From a virus: a stretch of 32,028 nucleotides of DNA. A program made the position numbers and the translations under genes. The stretch spans positions 1 to 32,028 of IMG/VR virus record IMGVR_UViG_3300024259_000103. The stretch is one strand, 5' to 3'. Under the pieces are notes generated by a model. That model made no database searches and had not been told where the DNA came from. It was given only the letters and a program-made list of their open reading frames with translations. This document shows positions 1 through 9,167 of this stretch, piece by piece; positions within the stretch are counted from its first letter, which is position 1, and each line of letters begins with the position of its first letter.

Positions 1-149
1 GCTGGTAATGCTGTTTCAAATAAAGAATACATAAACACATTACCTAAGGCAAGTACCATCATATCAGCAGTAATCATTCTTTGGTATCTTTCAAACTCTG
101 GAGTACCTTCATCCCAGCCCAATCGATCCCGTAAGGGGCGTATTTTTTT
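1..149 (-). pseudogene. Diverged in-frame partial copy of the giant protein's C-terminal region, cut by window edge
   Basis: Directly after the TAA stop of the giant gene, the same reading frame stays open to the window edge. It encodes about 49 residues, beginning KKIRPLRDRLGWDEGTPEF and continuing through a hydrophobic helix to SLFETALP. The giant protein has a matching segment at about residues 2795-2830. Over 37 aligned residues I count 25 identities, including GTPEF and YSLFETALP. At DNA level the first 20 bases of the match (from base 4 here and base 604 in the giant gene) are identical; the rest is clearly diverged. No start codon with a ribosome site is visible before the match, so this is a remnant, a readthrough extension, or the tail of a second copy running out of the window. 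A chimeric contig end is also possible. Confidence 0.6.
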
Positions 150-3100
150 TTATTCAATAGATTTTTCTTTCTCTTTTTCTTTTATCTTATCAATTCTTTC
201 ATCAAGCCATTTGTTTTTTGGCATCTTTTTATTATACCCAATACCAAAAGCATGATGTCTCTTTGGGTTAGTTTTTGCTAACTCGTTCTTGTATCTAGGT
301 ATTTTCCTATAAGGTAATCCTGTAGTCTTTTCAATCATCATGCCAGGATTTTTATAAATCCCCACCATATCTCTTCCGATTCTACCAAAAGGAAACATTG
401 TCCATACATGATAATTTGCAAGTTTACTCCAGTCATTTTCATAGAGAGCATTTATTGTAGGACCAACCATCCTCATTGATGGAGGTGTTGCCATTTGAAG
501 TGGTGCAAAAACACCAGGATAAGCTCCATAAAAAGCCCTTTCCCTTTCTTCTGTATCACCAAATAAGAAATCACCTATGTCTTGTGCCCATGCATACGGT
601 TGAGGTAATGCTGTTTCAAATAATGAATATGTAAAGGCATTTCCCATAGCCAATACAAACATATCAATCATAGCCATTCTTTTAAATCTATCAAACTCAG
701 GAGTACCTTGTCTAAAATCCCTAAGCTTTGCTTCTCTTATGACATCATTCCTAAACCTGACTGAGTTCCATGCCCATAACTGGAAACGAGTTACCACCTT
801 ACCTAATGCAGTATTAGAAAACATAGGTCTAAATGGAGCTGAATATAGAAACTGCGTAGCTTGAACTCCTCGTTTTGCTATCTCTATTAGGTATGGATTT
901 TTTAAAGGGTCATCAACACTACCACCTAAATTTTCAAGTGCCTGGAGATAGTGTGCCAGGAATGCATCCCTACGAAGCATCTTCTCTGGATTACGCATAA
1001 ACCACCCAGCTTTCTCTAACATCCCTTCCGTTACCTTGTGTTTCTTTAAAACAGCAGGTAATTCCTTAACCTTACCACTCATCAGGAGATTAAATATTTC
1101 AGTTCCTGCTTTTTTCATCCTAACACCCTTAAAGGCTGGGTTAAAGTTTAACTCACTACGGAGAAACTCTTCCTGAATACCAAGTTCCTTTAGCCAACTA
1201 TTAACATCTTCCCATGTTTTCAGCTTAGGACTTATTGCAGCCGTTATGTGAGAAAGGTTCTTTGCCTTCAAGAAGTTGCCCAATCCAACACTCTCTACAG
1301 TATGCATCGTTCCACCGAATATATTATTTAGGGAGGACTTAGGATGAGCTAGGAGTGTTGCGAGTTGATACCGTGCTTCTGCATTCGCCCACTTAACAAC
1401 ATCGTTTGCTGATACTTCATTAAGCCCCTTGATAGTAATTTTCTTTAGTTTTAGTTTCTCAGCAACCTTTTGCATAACTTTTGCTACATGGTTATCTCTC
1501 CATTGAGAGAACACACCATTCATTTTCATCTTAGGGTCATTAGCGACTTCGTCAGCTATATTAACTGGATTACCCAAAACCTGTTGAGTGAAAGCATTGA
1601 GGTAGTTTGTCCATCCAGCACTAATACCCTTATCCCATCCATTCATTCCAAAGTGTTTGAATTCACCTATCTTTGCGGCCGATAGAATCTGAGCTTGAGA
1701 AGAAAAATACTTATCTATCATACCCTTCATATATGAATTAACAAAAGCATCAGAACTGAGATCCCAACCAGCAATGTGATGTTCTCTTCTCTGGGCATTT
1801 CCAAATTTATATTGAGCACGAAACCAATTACCCGCAACCTCGCTACTGTTTTTCTCAACAGCAATCTCACCTAGTATCTTGCCGAGTGATTTACTTCTCA
1901 ATATAACATCCATCTCAACAGGACTGTATACGCCATTTACACTCATATGATATTCAGTAGCTAAACTTTTCTTTACTATATCTTTTTCACTACTACTAAG
2001 TGAAGATAAATCAATATCTTTATATCGAGCCAACAAATCTGATGCTGCCATTCTTGCGTCAGCTTTAATATGTGGGTAATAAAATTGTCTTGCCCTTAAT
2101 GCTGTTGGTTTGATTTTATACTTTTGCATATTTCTAATTTCACCATAAAGCTCCTTAATCTTTTCATTTATAACACCAGCTTCTGTCTTGGTTGTAGCCT
2201 GAGTCTTTGCTTTATTTAATCTTTCTAGGTTAGCATTAATCTGTTGCATTTGCATTGATCTAGTAATGACAGACATACCGTCAAACCCTAACTCCATACC
2301 ACCCTCAACAGCAGTATTGAGATTATCTAAAGCCCACTGATAGTAGGATGACTTCTTATCTCCTCTGATTTTAAAATTAACCATGGGTGTTCCGTCTACG
2401 TGTAGTTTTAAAGGGTATTTACCCTTCCATTTTGCTTTTGTCGTATCTCTTTCGAGGAATTGAGATAATAGATTATTTTCAGAGTCACCCGTTATCCACT
2501 TACCACCAATATCGGTATACCTTCTAATAACACCCTTGATAGAATCCACCACTTCACGACCAGTCATGGTTTCACCCTTACCACCAACTCTATATGTCTC
2601 GTGTTTTGTTTTTAGCCAATTTGTATCTTTAGCTACTTTTCTAAATCTATCTAGATATGTTTTCTTTCTACCGTATATCTCTCGTGGGTTTATTAAATCT
2701 TTTACTTGATAAGTTAATCCACCATTAGCGATTTCCATTTCTAATGCTGCAATACTCCAGAAGTTTTCAAACTCAGGATTATTTGCTGATAAATTATAAA
2801 TATCATCACTAAACTTTTTGCTTAGGACTTCAAAAGCTCTTCGCTTTCTATTACCTGTAGCTTCAGCTATCTTTTGTATATCTGATATTACGTTTGTGGG
2901 CTGTAAAGCTTTACCTATAACGGTTCCTTGTTTTGATTGCCACGCTGTCACTTGAGACTTTAACTCAAAACCCGCTTTCATTAGGTTCTCACCAACAGCT
3001 TTGGGAAAAAATATGTAATGCCACTTAGACAAAGGAACACCTTCGGAGAAATCGGGTGTCTTACCTTTGTGTATAAAGCCATTTTTTATTTCTAAGTCGG

Positions 3101-6100
3101 TAAACCAATTCTTTAGATATCTTATGTCCGTATAATCCAACTTATTTAAATCCTTCCCAACTGTGCTACGAATAAAGTCATTCAAGTTATTACCCTTTTC
3201 CCATGGATGAGACTCGGGGTTAAACTTATTTAACTTCTCAACAACATAACTTACAACCTTCTTTATGTCTTTGGGGATTGTAGACATATCCTCAACCCCG
3301 CCTATAATTTCACGATACATTACATCGTTCATGTATGTTTTTTGTTCAGGTGATAAATTCTTCTCCTGAATAACTTTTCCTGGTTCGGATAACTGTTGCC
3401 TCACTATAGGTTTGCTTTCGACAATACTCTTTAGGTCTGTAACCTCGCTAGATTGCACAATAGCTTTCTTCTCTTCGTATGGTTTAACCTCTGGTATCAC
3501 CTCGGCAAATCTTTTTCTATAATTATTTACATGTTTTTGTAAACTTTCATCACTAATACTGGCAGACTGAAAACCAACTCTCGTATGTTGTGTCTTGTAG
3601 TGTCTTCCGTCTTTAAGTAAGCCTAATTCTTCAGCAGTTTTTTTATGCATTAGAGTACCTAACATTATCTGGTCAAAGATATTTCTCATATGCTTTCTAG
3701 CCTTAGTCATTTTATTGTTAGGAAATGTGGATTCTAAGAATCCTCCTATCATATCATCAATCTCGCTACGAGAAAATCTCTTTGCATTAGGGTCAATATC
3801 GTGTGCATTTTTTGTGTACGCAAGTCCCTTTATTTCGTCAGCTTTTAGCATTAGTTTCTGGATAACGGGAGCAAATTCACTGTTTTTAATATCTATATTT
3901 CTTTGTGCTTCATTCTTAAATCTCCAGAACTCAGTCTTTATTGAATCTAATGAAGCCATGTCAGACACCACTTGTCCCAACCAATCTCTAGCTTGACGCT
4001 CGGCAGAGTCAAGAGCTTTAGCTCGTTCTCTTGGGTTGCGTAATTTTCTTTCATAACCCAAAAGACCCTCCTTGCTTAGAATATGATCTTTCAATGTAAC
4101 TCTTCGTGGTTTATATTTTCTATCCTTAGCCTTTACTTTTGTATCTACATACTGCATAGTAAATGGTTCTTCGTATAATTTATCTTTTGGGTCGATAGCA
4201 CTTAAATATTTTTCATAAACAGAGTCATGCCATATATTGCTTTCAAGTAATTTTCTAATGGGTGAGCCTGGTTCAAAATTAATTTTAGAACTATCGTATC
4301 CAGTTATCGCCCTGAGCTCATTGCTATTTTTGTTAGCACCTTTTATCCGTTTACCGTCTTTATCCCTTACAGCACCAACACTTATATTGTATTTCTCAAT
4401 AGATGACTCTAGCCTTTTCATATTAAACTTACTCAAGATATCAACATCAAGATTTGATTCCTGGACAACATTACCCAGTTTTGAGTAAAATGAATTAAAT
4501 TCTTTACCTTGAATATTCCTGTATGAGTGTTTCAGTAATCTTCGCAATTGTCTAAATGGAAACTTTCGACCATTTGCATCACGACCCCACACAAGCTTAT
4601 TGACATGAGACATATCTGACACTACGGGAAGTTTACGAAGGTGCTTTGTGTCTATCGTACCAAGCGGTTTTGCCATATTTTCTTTTGTCATCACATCGAA
4701 TGAACCAACATGATCAAAAAGTTGACCAAACATAGCCCTAAAAAAATAATCAGCACTCCTTAATCCACCCTGATTCATTGGGTCAAAAGCAAATGAAAGC
4801 ATTGCTCGTGCTTCTTTTATGAAGTTGTTTTTCGCTAAAGAATCTTTCTTTGGTGAGAAGACATGGCGTACAGCAGGAGCCCCTTTTTTATTAGGCTCAA
4901 CTATGTCAATGAAATCAATCTTATTGCCTACGAGGTGGTCAAAAGCAGCCAGTAGTTGAGCTTTAGCAGCTACGGTAGGTCCAAGGACACCTCGACCCTG
5001 TGCTGCTCCCTCTGCAGCCCTATAACGTGCTCCTGGATCAACCAAACCCCACTTGCTACGCATTAACTCCATATATTTTGGATCACTCAATGTATACTTC
5101 ATTATCATTTCATCTGATTTTGGATTACTAAGTCTTCTCATTTTTGTATTGGGGTCGGTTTCATAAAACTCTTCTTCAACTTTCTCAAAATCCTTAAACC
5201 ATTCTGAGTCTAAGCCTTTCTTATGAATTTCTCTCCCACCAAAAAATGTAGTTGCTGTGTCACCATCATGGTCAGCACCATCAAGTAGAATCATCACGCG
5301 AGGATGAAGCAATACCCCTTGTCCCTTGATTCCTGTAAAGCCCCCAAAGTAAAGCGTTTGTGCAGCAGATGCCGCAGACATTGGAACTCTTATGTTTAAT
5401 GTTTTAAAAAATTTTCTATAGGGTGTAAGTACCTTTTCTGATGCCTTACCAGACCTCATAAGTATTGTAAAGTCCTCCCATATTTTACCTAATTTCATTT
5501 CTGACCCAGAGAAGGTATATTTTTGATGCCTCCCTGCTTCATTGAAAAATACGAATCTATCTGGATTCTTATCTCCGTATATCTTTTTAAGAACCGAACC
5601 CTCTGGAAGGTGTTCTCCTTTAGCGGAAATAACATCTCCAACAGCTCCGTCCCAGTCTACTTTTTCAGTTAAAGCTCTATCCCATACCTGAGTTCTTTGC
5701 TTTGTCCCATTGCCAGGCTTAGGGTTTGTGGCACGTGAATAATAATATTGCTTTATAACCTGATCAACATACTTATTTGTGTTCGCGTGTGTTGTCATAG
5801 CCATGCTTCCATTATCCATATTCAGTTGGCGTTTTGCTGGATTCTTATATATCTCTTCCATCTCCACAAACTGAACAAACTCCTCTCTGCTCAACTCACC
5901 AGCATCATACATGGATCTAACATAATTAGAGTTCTTATCTATCATTTTCATTAAAACACGAGATGCTAATTTCTCGGCACCAGGAACATTTAATACATGT
6001 CCCAGTAAATCCATACTGATGTCGTTTAGATTTTCGAGAACAGGCTCTATTAGGGCTGGGTCTTTATTGATTAAGTAGTCACTTATTGTTTTATTGGCTT

Positions 6101-9092
6101 TAGTTGTTCCGTTCAGACTACCCTCGATAAGGTCACTAAACATAGTATCCATATTTTCACTATGTCCTAATTGTGTAAACATCTGTTTCGGAGCAATCGT
6201 TTTATTTGTATTTTTTAATTTATGTGTTTCGGACATAATTGTTTTTACTGATGATACGGGGACATAATCAACTGCATATCCTGACACTACCCGTTGTCCT
6301 CGTGAATCGTATATAGCTATATCTTCGTTACCACCAACGGGAGCTAGTCGCCTCATTTTATACAGGGGACTATTTCCCCTTTGTTTAGTTCCTGATTCTC
6401 TTACTATTAAATCAATCCCACTATTGGTCATGAATTTATTCATGCCTTTTGGCGGTAGGTGAAACATATCTTTCTGTAGAATACGTCCTTCTTTACCCAG
6501 AAACCTAACGTTGGCTTTATGTTTACCCTCGAATGATTGACCCGTAATGTATGCAAGTGCTTTACCTGTTTCCTCCGTCTGGAGCGTACCTCCGTCAGTT
6601 GCCTCCATATAATCAAATACAGAGCTACCTTTATGTAGTTTCTTTTGATCTACACCCACCGATTCATCAAACACGCGCAAAACACGCAACACAGGAACAC
6701 CTTCGTGTTCATAAAACTCACCTTTTGCGAGATTCATATCCCCTGTGTATCCAGCTGTATTGTAGATGGCTTGCCTTTTGTTATATTCAATGGCATTCTT
6801 AATAAAGCCATCAGCCTTGAAATATTCCTTGAGACTACCCACACCAGCCATGTCTTTTAGATATAATGCATTTGAAACAATAGCTTTGTCATAAGCAGCT
6901 TTTACTCCTGGAAACTTATCCATAACTTTATTTAAGTAATTACGCTGACCCCTGACTGTCTTTATTTGCGATGGCATTAATCCTAATACATCTTTGCCCC
7001 TCGACTTGGCAAATTCAGAAAATCCGCGTAGTTGTTTTTCGTGGATATTTTCAACTCCGCCAAACATCTTCATTAGGCGTTTAGCGTTATTACCAACTCC
7101 ATATCTAATTTCAGGATGTATTGGTACGAAGCGCATTGTTTGGGCATCACCCCTACCACCCTCGTAAATATATCCCGCTTTATCCATTTCACCAAAAACA
7201 ACTGCTCGTTCTTCTGAATTTAAATCATAAGCATTAACTTCCTTCACCTTACCATATCTACTTACAACTACACTATCTAAATAAACAGTCCCCTGCGGTC
7301 TTTTGTCTCCCTTCTCGTAACCTCCACCATTTTCCATCCATCTTTTTTCTGCAGTATTAAAAATCTCATCCATGAATTCAGGGGGTGATGTAACTCCTAT
7401 TTGATTACCAAGCTTGTTGAACATACGACTACCGTCACCGATTTCAAATTCTGTGCCTTCTATACTGTTGGAAAAGTCTCCTTCTGGTCCACGTCGACCG
7501 TAGCCGACAAACATATTAATCATACGCTTATTGTGTTTACCATTAGCATAGATTCCTTTTTGTGTCCATATTTTACCTTTATCTGAATCAGGCTTAAAGG
7601 GTTCTTCTCCGTATTGGTCTACCAAGAAATCTGAAACATAATCAGATAATGATGTATAACCAACATCTTCTGGTTTAGCTTTACCGTCGGTTGAATATTT
7701 TACTATTCTCCCATTTTTCTTTTGTTCATCAACAACTTTCTCGTATGTGTGTTGGAGTTTTATACCGACATCCAATGCCCTCTGTCTTAACTCACCAGCT
7801 GTTGCTTCGGGGTTAGCTGACCAGTATTTCGTGTGTTGCTTTACATACCTATCAACACCACTCGTTAGATTTTCTATACCCTCAACATCGTTGTATGCCT
7901 GAAGTTCTGTAAGATTAGGAATAAGGTTCTTCTCACCCTTTTTGAGTCGTGCTGCAATCCCCTCAGCAACCACCTCATCCCCTGTCTTCTGCATAACCTC
8001 ATGCTTCATCTCAGCAACAGCACGATACTCATTGTAGACTTCTTCCGCCCTGATGAGTGGTATTTTAAACTTACCTGCTATCTGCTCTATCATAGAATTA
8101 CGACGGTCAGTGAGTCCGAAAATCTTGTTTACTATCAAAGGGACTTCCGCCTTTGCCTTAGTAGATAGTTGGTCAAAACCAACTCCAGTCCCAGCAGTTG
8201 ATGCGTCTTTACCTGCTTTTATTAAATCATTTACATATCTACCAGCATTACGCTTATAAGCTGGACCTTCTTTGTATCCAAAGTAAGCCCCTAGTAGATA
8301 CTCATACACCTGCTCCTCTGTCGTAGCTCCGTGCATTGTTGATGGTAAGCCTGAGTGTAGTGACATAGCCGTCATTCGTAGGCCACGGTCAATAGTTTCA
8401 CCCAATCCTGATTCCACATTACCAACACCTCTAAAGACAGTACCCGTAACGGCTCCATGCCCAAAAGCATTTGCCATTTCCTTAACGCCACCCTGCCACG
8501 AACTAATAGCTGATGCAGTTCCCATGTGAAAAGCACCCTTTAGCATATCGGTGGGGATTTCTTTTGACAAGAAACTGGACACCGACTTTACCGCATTAAC
8601 CTTGCTCGCTGTTCCTTTCACAAGGAGTTTTTTCGCAGCAATACCCGCAAGCGCTTCAGCCTGACCAGCACCATACATAGGGATAGACGAACCTTTTGCG
8701 GCTTTTAAAACACCAGCTGTTCTATCCATCCAACCCACACCACCCATTAATTTGCTTGCTGCAGAAATGGGTTTAGATGGTAAGTACCCCACGAAACCAG
8801 CCAACTGTCCTATTGACCTTGCAATACCTTCATATTGATTCTTGGGTTGATCGCCTATGTTAATTGTAGTAAAGCCCGAGAGAAACCCTTCTCCAGCACT
8901 TCTAATGGCACGAAGCGGACTGAAGGTATTATCTAACTCGTCCTCATCTACAGAGATGTTGTAGTGTTGTGCGTGTTGTTTTAACGACCTAACTTGGTCA
9001 TGTGAAAAAGCTCTCGGGTTTTTTCTATAAAAGCGAATATATTGCTTTGTTTCTTGTGGTGTGTATGCTATGTTTGATTGAGGTGTGTACAT
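150..9092 (-). CDS. Giant virion protein with multisubunit-type RNA polymerase active-site motif (2980 aa)
   Basis: I start this gene at the ATG at 9092 because AAAGGAG lies 4 bases upstream; a GTG 30 bases earlier has no good ribosome site. Residues 1235-1278 match the RNA polymerase beta' barrel: R1235-x-P1237, Q1245, LHP at 1262-1264, V1266, then A1273-D1274-H-D1276-G-D1278. In E. coli RpoC the R-to-P and R-to-Q spacings are identical, and the last Asp triad is 4 residues closer. A likely partner barrel has D833-G834 and K867/K874. Further on, VLGPTVAAKAQLL (after the catalytic loop) recalls the conserved LG stretch after DxDGD in single-chain enzymes. Residues 18-48 and the following Gly/Ala-rich stretch resemble the neighbouring ejection-type protein. 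The roughly 1700 C-terminal residues are helical, charged and unassigned, with a hydrophobic segment near 2810. Inferred role: packaged, injected RNA polymerase for early genes. Ejection function is inferred from position and composition only. Confidence 0.85.
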   Translation of the reverse strand: MYTPQSNIAYTPQETKQYIRFYRKNPRAFSHDQVRSLKQHAQHYNISVDEDELDNTFSPLRAIRSAGEGFLSGFTTINIGDQPKNQYEGIARSIGQLAGFVGYLPSKPISAASKLMGGVGWMDRTAGVLKAAKGSSIPMYGAGQAEALAGIAAKKLLVKGTASKVNAVKSVSSFLSKEIPTDMLKGAFHMGTASAISSWQGGVKEMANAFGHGAVTGTVFRGVGNVESGLGETIDRGLRMTAMSLHSGLPSTMHGATTEEQVYEYLLGAYFGYKEGPAYKRNAGRYVNDLIKAGKDASTAGTGVGFDQLSTKAKAEVPLIVNKIFGLTDRRNSMIEQIAGKFKIPLIRAEEVYNEYRAVAEMKHEVMQKTGDEVVAEGIAARLKKGEKNLIPNLTELQAYNDVEGIENLTSGVDRYVKQHTKYWSANPEATAGELRQRALDVGIKLQHTYEKVVDEQKKNGRIVKYSTDGKAKPEDVGYTSLSDYVSDFLVDQYGEEPFKPDSDKGKIWTQKGIYANGKHNKRMINMFVGYGRRGPEGDFSNSIEGTEFEIGDGSRMFNKLGNQIGVTSPPEFMDEIFNTAEKRWMENGGGYEKGDKRPQGTVYLDSVVVSRYGKVKEVNAYDLNSEERAVVFGEMDKAGYIYEGGRGDAQTMRFVPIHPEIRYGVGNNAKRLMKMFGGVENIHEKQLRGFSEFAKSRGKDVLGLMPSQIKTVRGQRNYLNKVMDKFPGVKAAYDKAIVSNALYLKDMAGVGSLKEYFKADGFIKNAIEYNKRQAIYNTAGYTGDMNLAKGEFYEHEGVPVLRVLRVFDESVGVDQKKLHKGSSVFDYMEATDGGTLQTEETGKALAYITGQSFEGKHKANVRFLGKEGRILQKDMFHLPPKGMNKFMTNSGIDLIVRESGTKQRGNSPLYKMRRLAPVGGNEDIAIYDSRGQRVVSGYAVDYVPVSSVKTIMSETHKLKNTNKTIAPKQMFTQLGHSENMDTMFSDLIEGSLNGTTKANKTISDYLINKDPALIEPVLENLNDISMDLLGHVLNVPGAEKLASRVLMKMIDKNSNYVRSMYDAGELSREEFVQFVEMEEIYKNPAKRQLNMDNGSMAMTTHANTNKYVDQVIKQYYYSRATNPKPGNGTKQRTQVWDRALTEKVDWDGAVGDVISAKGEHLPEGSVLKKIYGDKNPDRFVFFNEAGRHQKYTFSGSEMKLGKIWEDFTILMRSGKASEKVLTPYRKFFKTLNIRVPMSAASAAQTLYFGGFTGIKGQGVLLHPRVMILLDGADHDGDTATTFFGGREIHKKGLDSEWFKDFEKVEEEFYETDPNTKMRRLSNPKSDEMIMKYTLSDPKYMELMRSKWGLVDPGARYRAAEGAAQGRGVLGPTVAAKAQLLAAFDHLVGNKIDFIDIVEPNKKGAPAVRHVFSPKKDSLAKNNFIKEARAMLSFAFDPMNQGGLRSADYFFRAMFGQLFDHVGSFDVMTKENMAKPLGTIDTKHLRKLPVVSDMSHVNKLVWGRDANGRKFPFRQLRRLLKHSYRNIQGKEFNSFYSKLGNVVQESNLDVDILSKFNMKRLESSIEKYNISVGAVRDKDGKRIKGANKNSNELRAITGYDSSKINFEPGSPIRKLLESNIWHDSVYEKYLSAIDPKDKLYEEPFTMQYVDTKVKAKDRKYKPRRVTLKDHILSKEGLLGYERKLRNPRERAKALDSAERQARDWLGQVVSDMASLDSIKTEFWRFKNEAQRNIDIKNSEFAPVIQKLMLKADEIKGLAYTKNAHDIDPNAKRFSRSEIDDMIGGFLESTFPNNKMTKARKHMRNIFDQIMLGTLMHKKTAEELGLLKDGRHYKTQHTRVGFQSASISDESLQKHVNNYRKRFAEVIPEVKPYEEKKAIVQSSEVTDLKSIVESKPIVRQQLSEPGKVIQEKNLSPEQKTYMNDVMYREIIGGVEDMSTIPKDIKKVVSYVVEKLNKFNPESHPWEKGNNLNDFIRSTVGKDLNKLDYTDIRYLKNWFTDLEIKNGFIHKGKTPDFSEGVPLSKWHYIFFPKAVGENLMKAGFELKSQVTAWQSKQGTVIGKALQPTNVISDIQKIAEATGNRKRRAFEVLSKKFSDDIYNLSANNPEFENFWSIAALEMEIANGGLTYQVKDLINPREIYGRKKTYLDRFRKVAKDTNWLKTKHETYRVGGKGETMTGREVVDSIKGVIRRYTDIGGKWITGDSENNLLSQFLERDTTKAKWKGKYPLKLHVDGTPMVNFKIRGDKKSSYYQWALDNLNTAVEGGMELGFDGMSVITRSMQMQQINANLERLNKAKTQATTKTEAGVINEKIKELYGEIRNMQKYKIKPTALRARQFYYPHIKADARMAASDLLARYKDIDLSSLSSSEKDIVKKSLATEYHMSVNGVYSPVEMDVILRSKSLGKILGEIAVEKNSSEVAGNWFRAQYKFGNAQRREHHIAGWDLSSDAFVNSYMKGMIDKYFSSQAQILSAAKIGEFKHFGMNGWDKGISAGWTNYLNAFTQQVLGNPVNIADEVANDPKMKMNGVFSQWRDNHVAKVMQKVAEKLKLKKITIKGLNEVSANDVVKWANAEARYQLATLLAHPKSSLNNIFGGTMHTVESVGLGNFLKAKNLSHITAAISPKLKTWEDVNSWLKELGIQEEFLRSELNFNPAFKGVRMKKAGTEIFNLLMSGKVKELPAVLKKHKVTEGMLEKAGWFMRNPEKMLRRDAFLAHYLQALENLGGSVDDPLKNPYLIEIAKRGVQATQFLYSAPFRPMFSNTALGKVVTRFQLWAWNSVRFRNDVIREAKLRDFRQGTPEFDRFKRMAMIDMFVLAMGNAFTYSLFETALPQPYAWAQDIGDFLFGDTEERERAFYGAYPGVFAPLQMATPPSMRMVGPTINALYENDWSKLANYHVWTMFPFGRIGRDMVGIYKNPGMMIEKTTGLPYRKIPRYKNELAKTNPKRHHAFGIGYNKKMPKNKWLDERIDKIKEKEKEKSIE
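604..709 (-). repeat. Internal partner of the diverged duplication at the window's left edge
   Basis: This part of the giant gene (about residues 2795-2830) aligns without gaps to bases 4-109 of the window. By eye roughly 70% of bases match, with an exact 20-base match at the low-coordinate end. The duplicated part encodes GTPEF followed by a hydrophobic, possibly membrane-interacting helix and SLFETALP. Confidence 0.7.
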
Positions 9093-9113
9093 AAAACTCC
9101 TTTGGTTGTGTAT

Positions 9114-9136
9114 GGGGGTCACTCTCGTGATCCCCC
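9114..9136 (-). promoter_or_regulatory. GC-rich intergenic hairpin upstream of the giant gene
   Basis: In the 75-base gap before the giant gene the transcript can fold as GGGGG-A-UCAC, loop GAGA, GUGACCCCC. This is a 9-bp stem with one bulged A and a GNRA-type loop. It sits about 20 bases before the start codon and no U-run follows, so it is not a standard terminator. It could stabilise or demarcate the downstream message, act as a processing site, or temper translation of the largest gene. The structure is seen in the sequence; the function is inferred. Confidence 0.45.
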
Positions 9137-9167
9137 ACCCACATATATTTTCCTTTGTTGAGAGAAT

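Noticed and set aside
142-152. A9 run at the giant gene's stop codon as a transcriptional slippage site joining it to the downstream copy
   Set aside because: The stop UAA is formed by the U and the first two A's of the run, so changing the run length does not remove it. Only readthrough could join the two parts.
150-9092. N4-type (T7-like) virion RNA polymerase
   Set aside because: The size and location fit, but the catalytic signature is LHP-x-V plus ADxDGD of the multisubunit type, and no T7-like palm motifs were recognised.
150-9092. Zincin (HExxH) protease in the giant protein
   Set aside because: Several HE pairs occur, but none has the second His at the required spacing.
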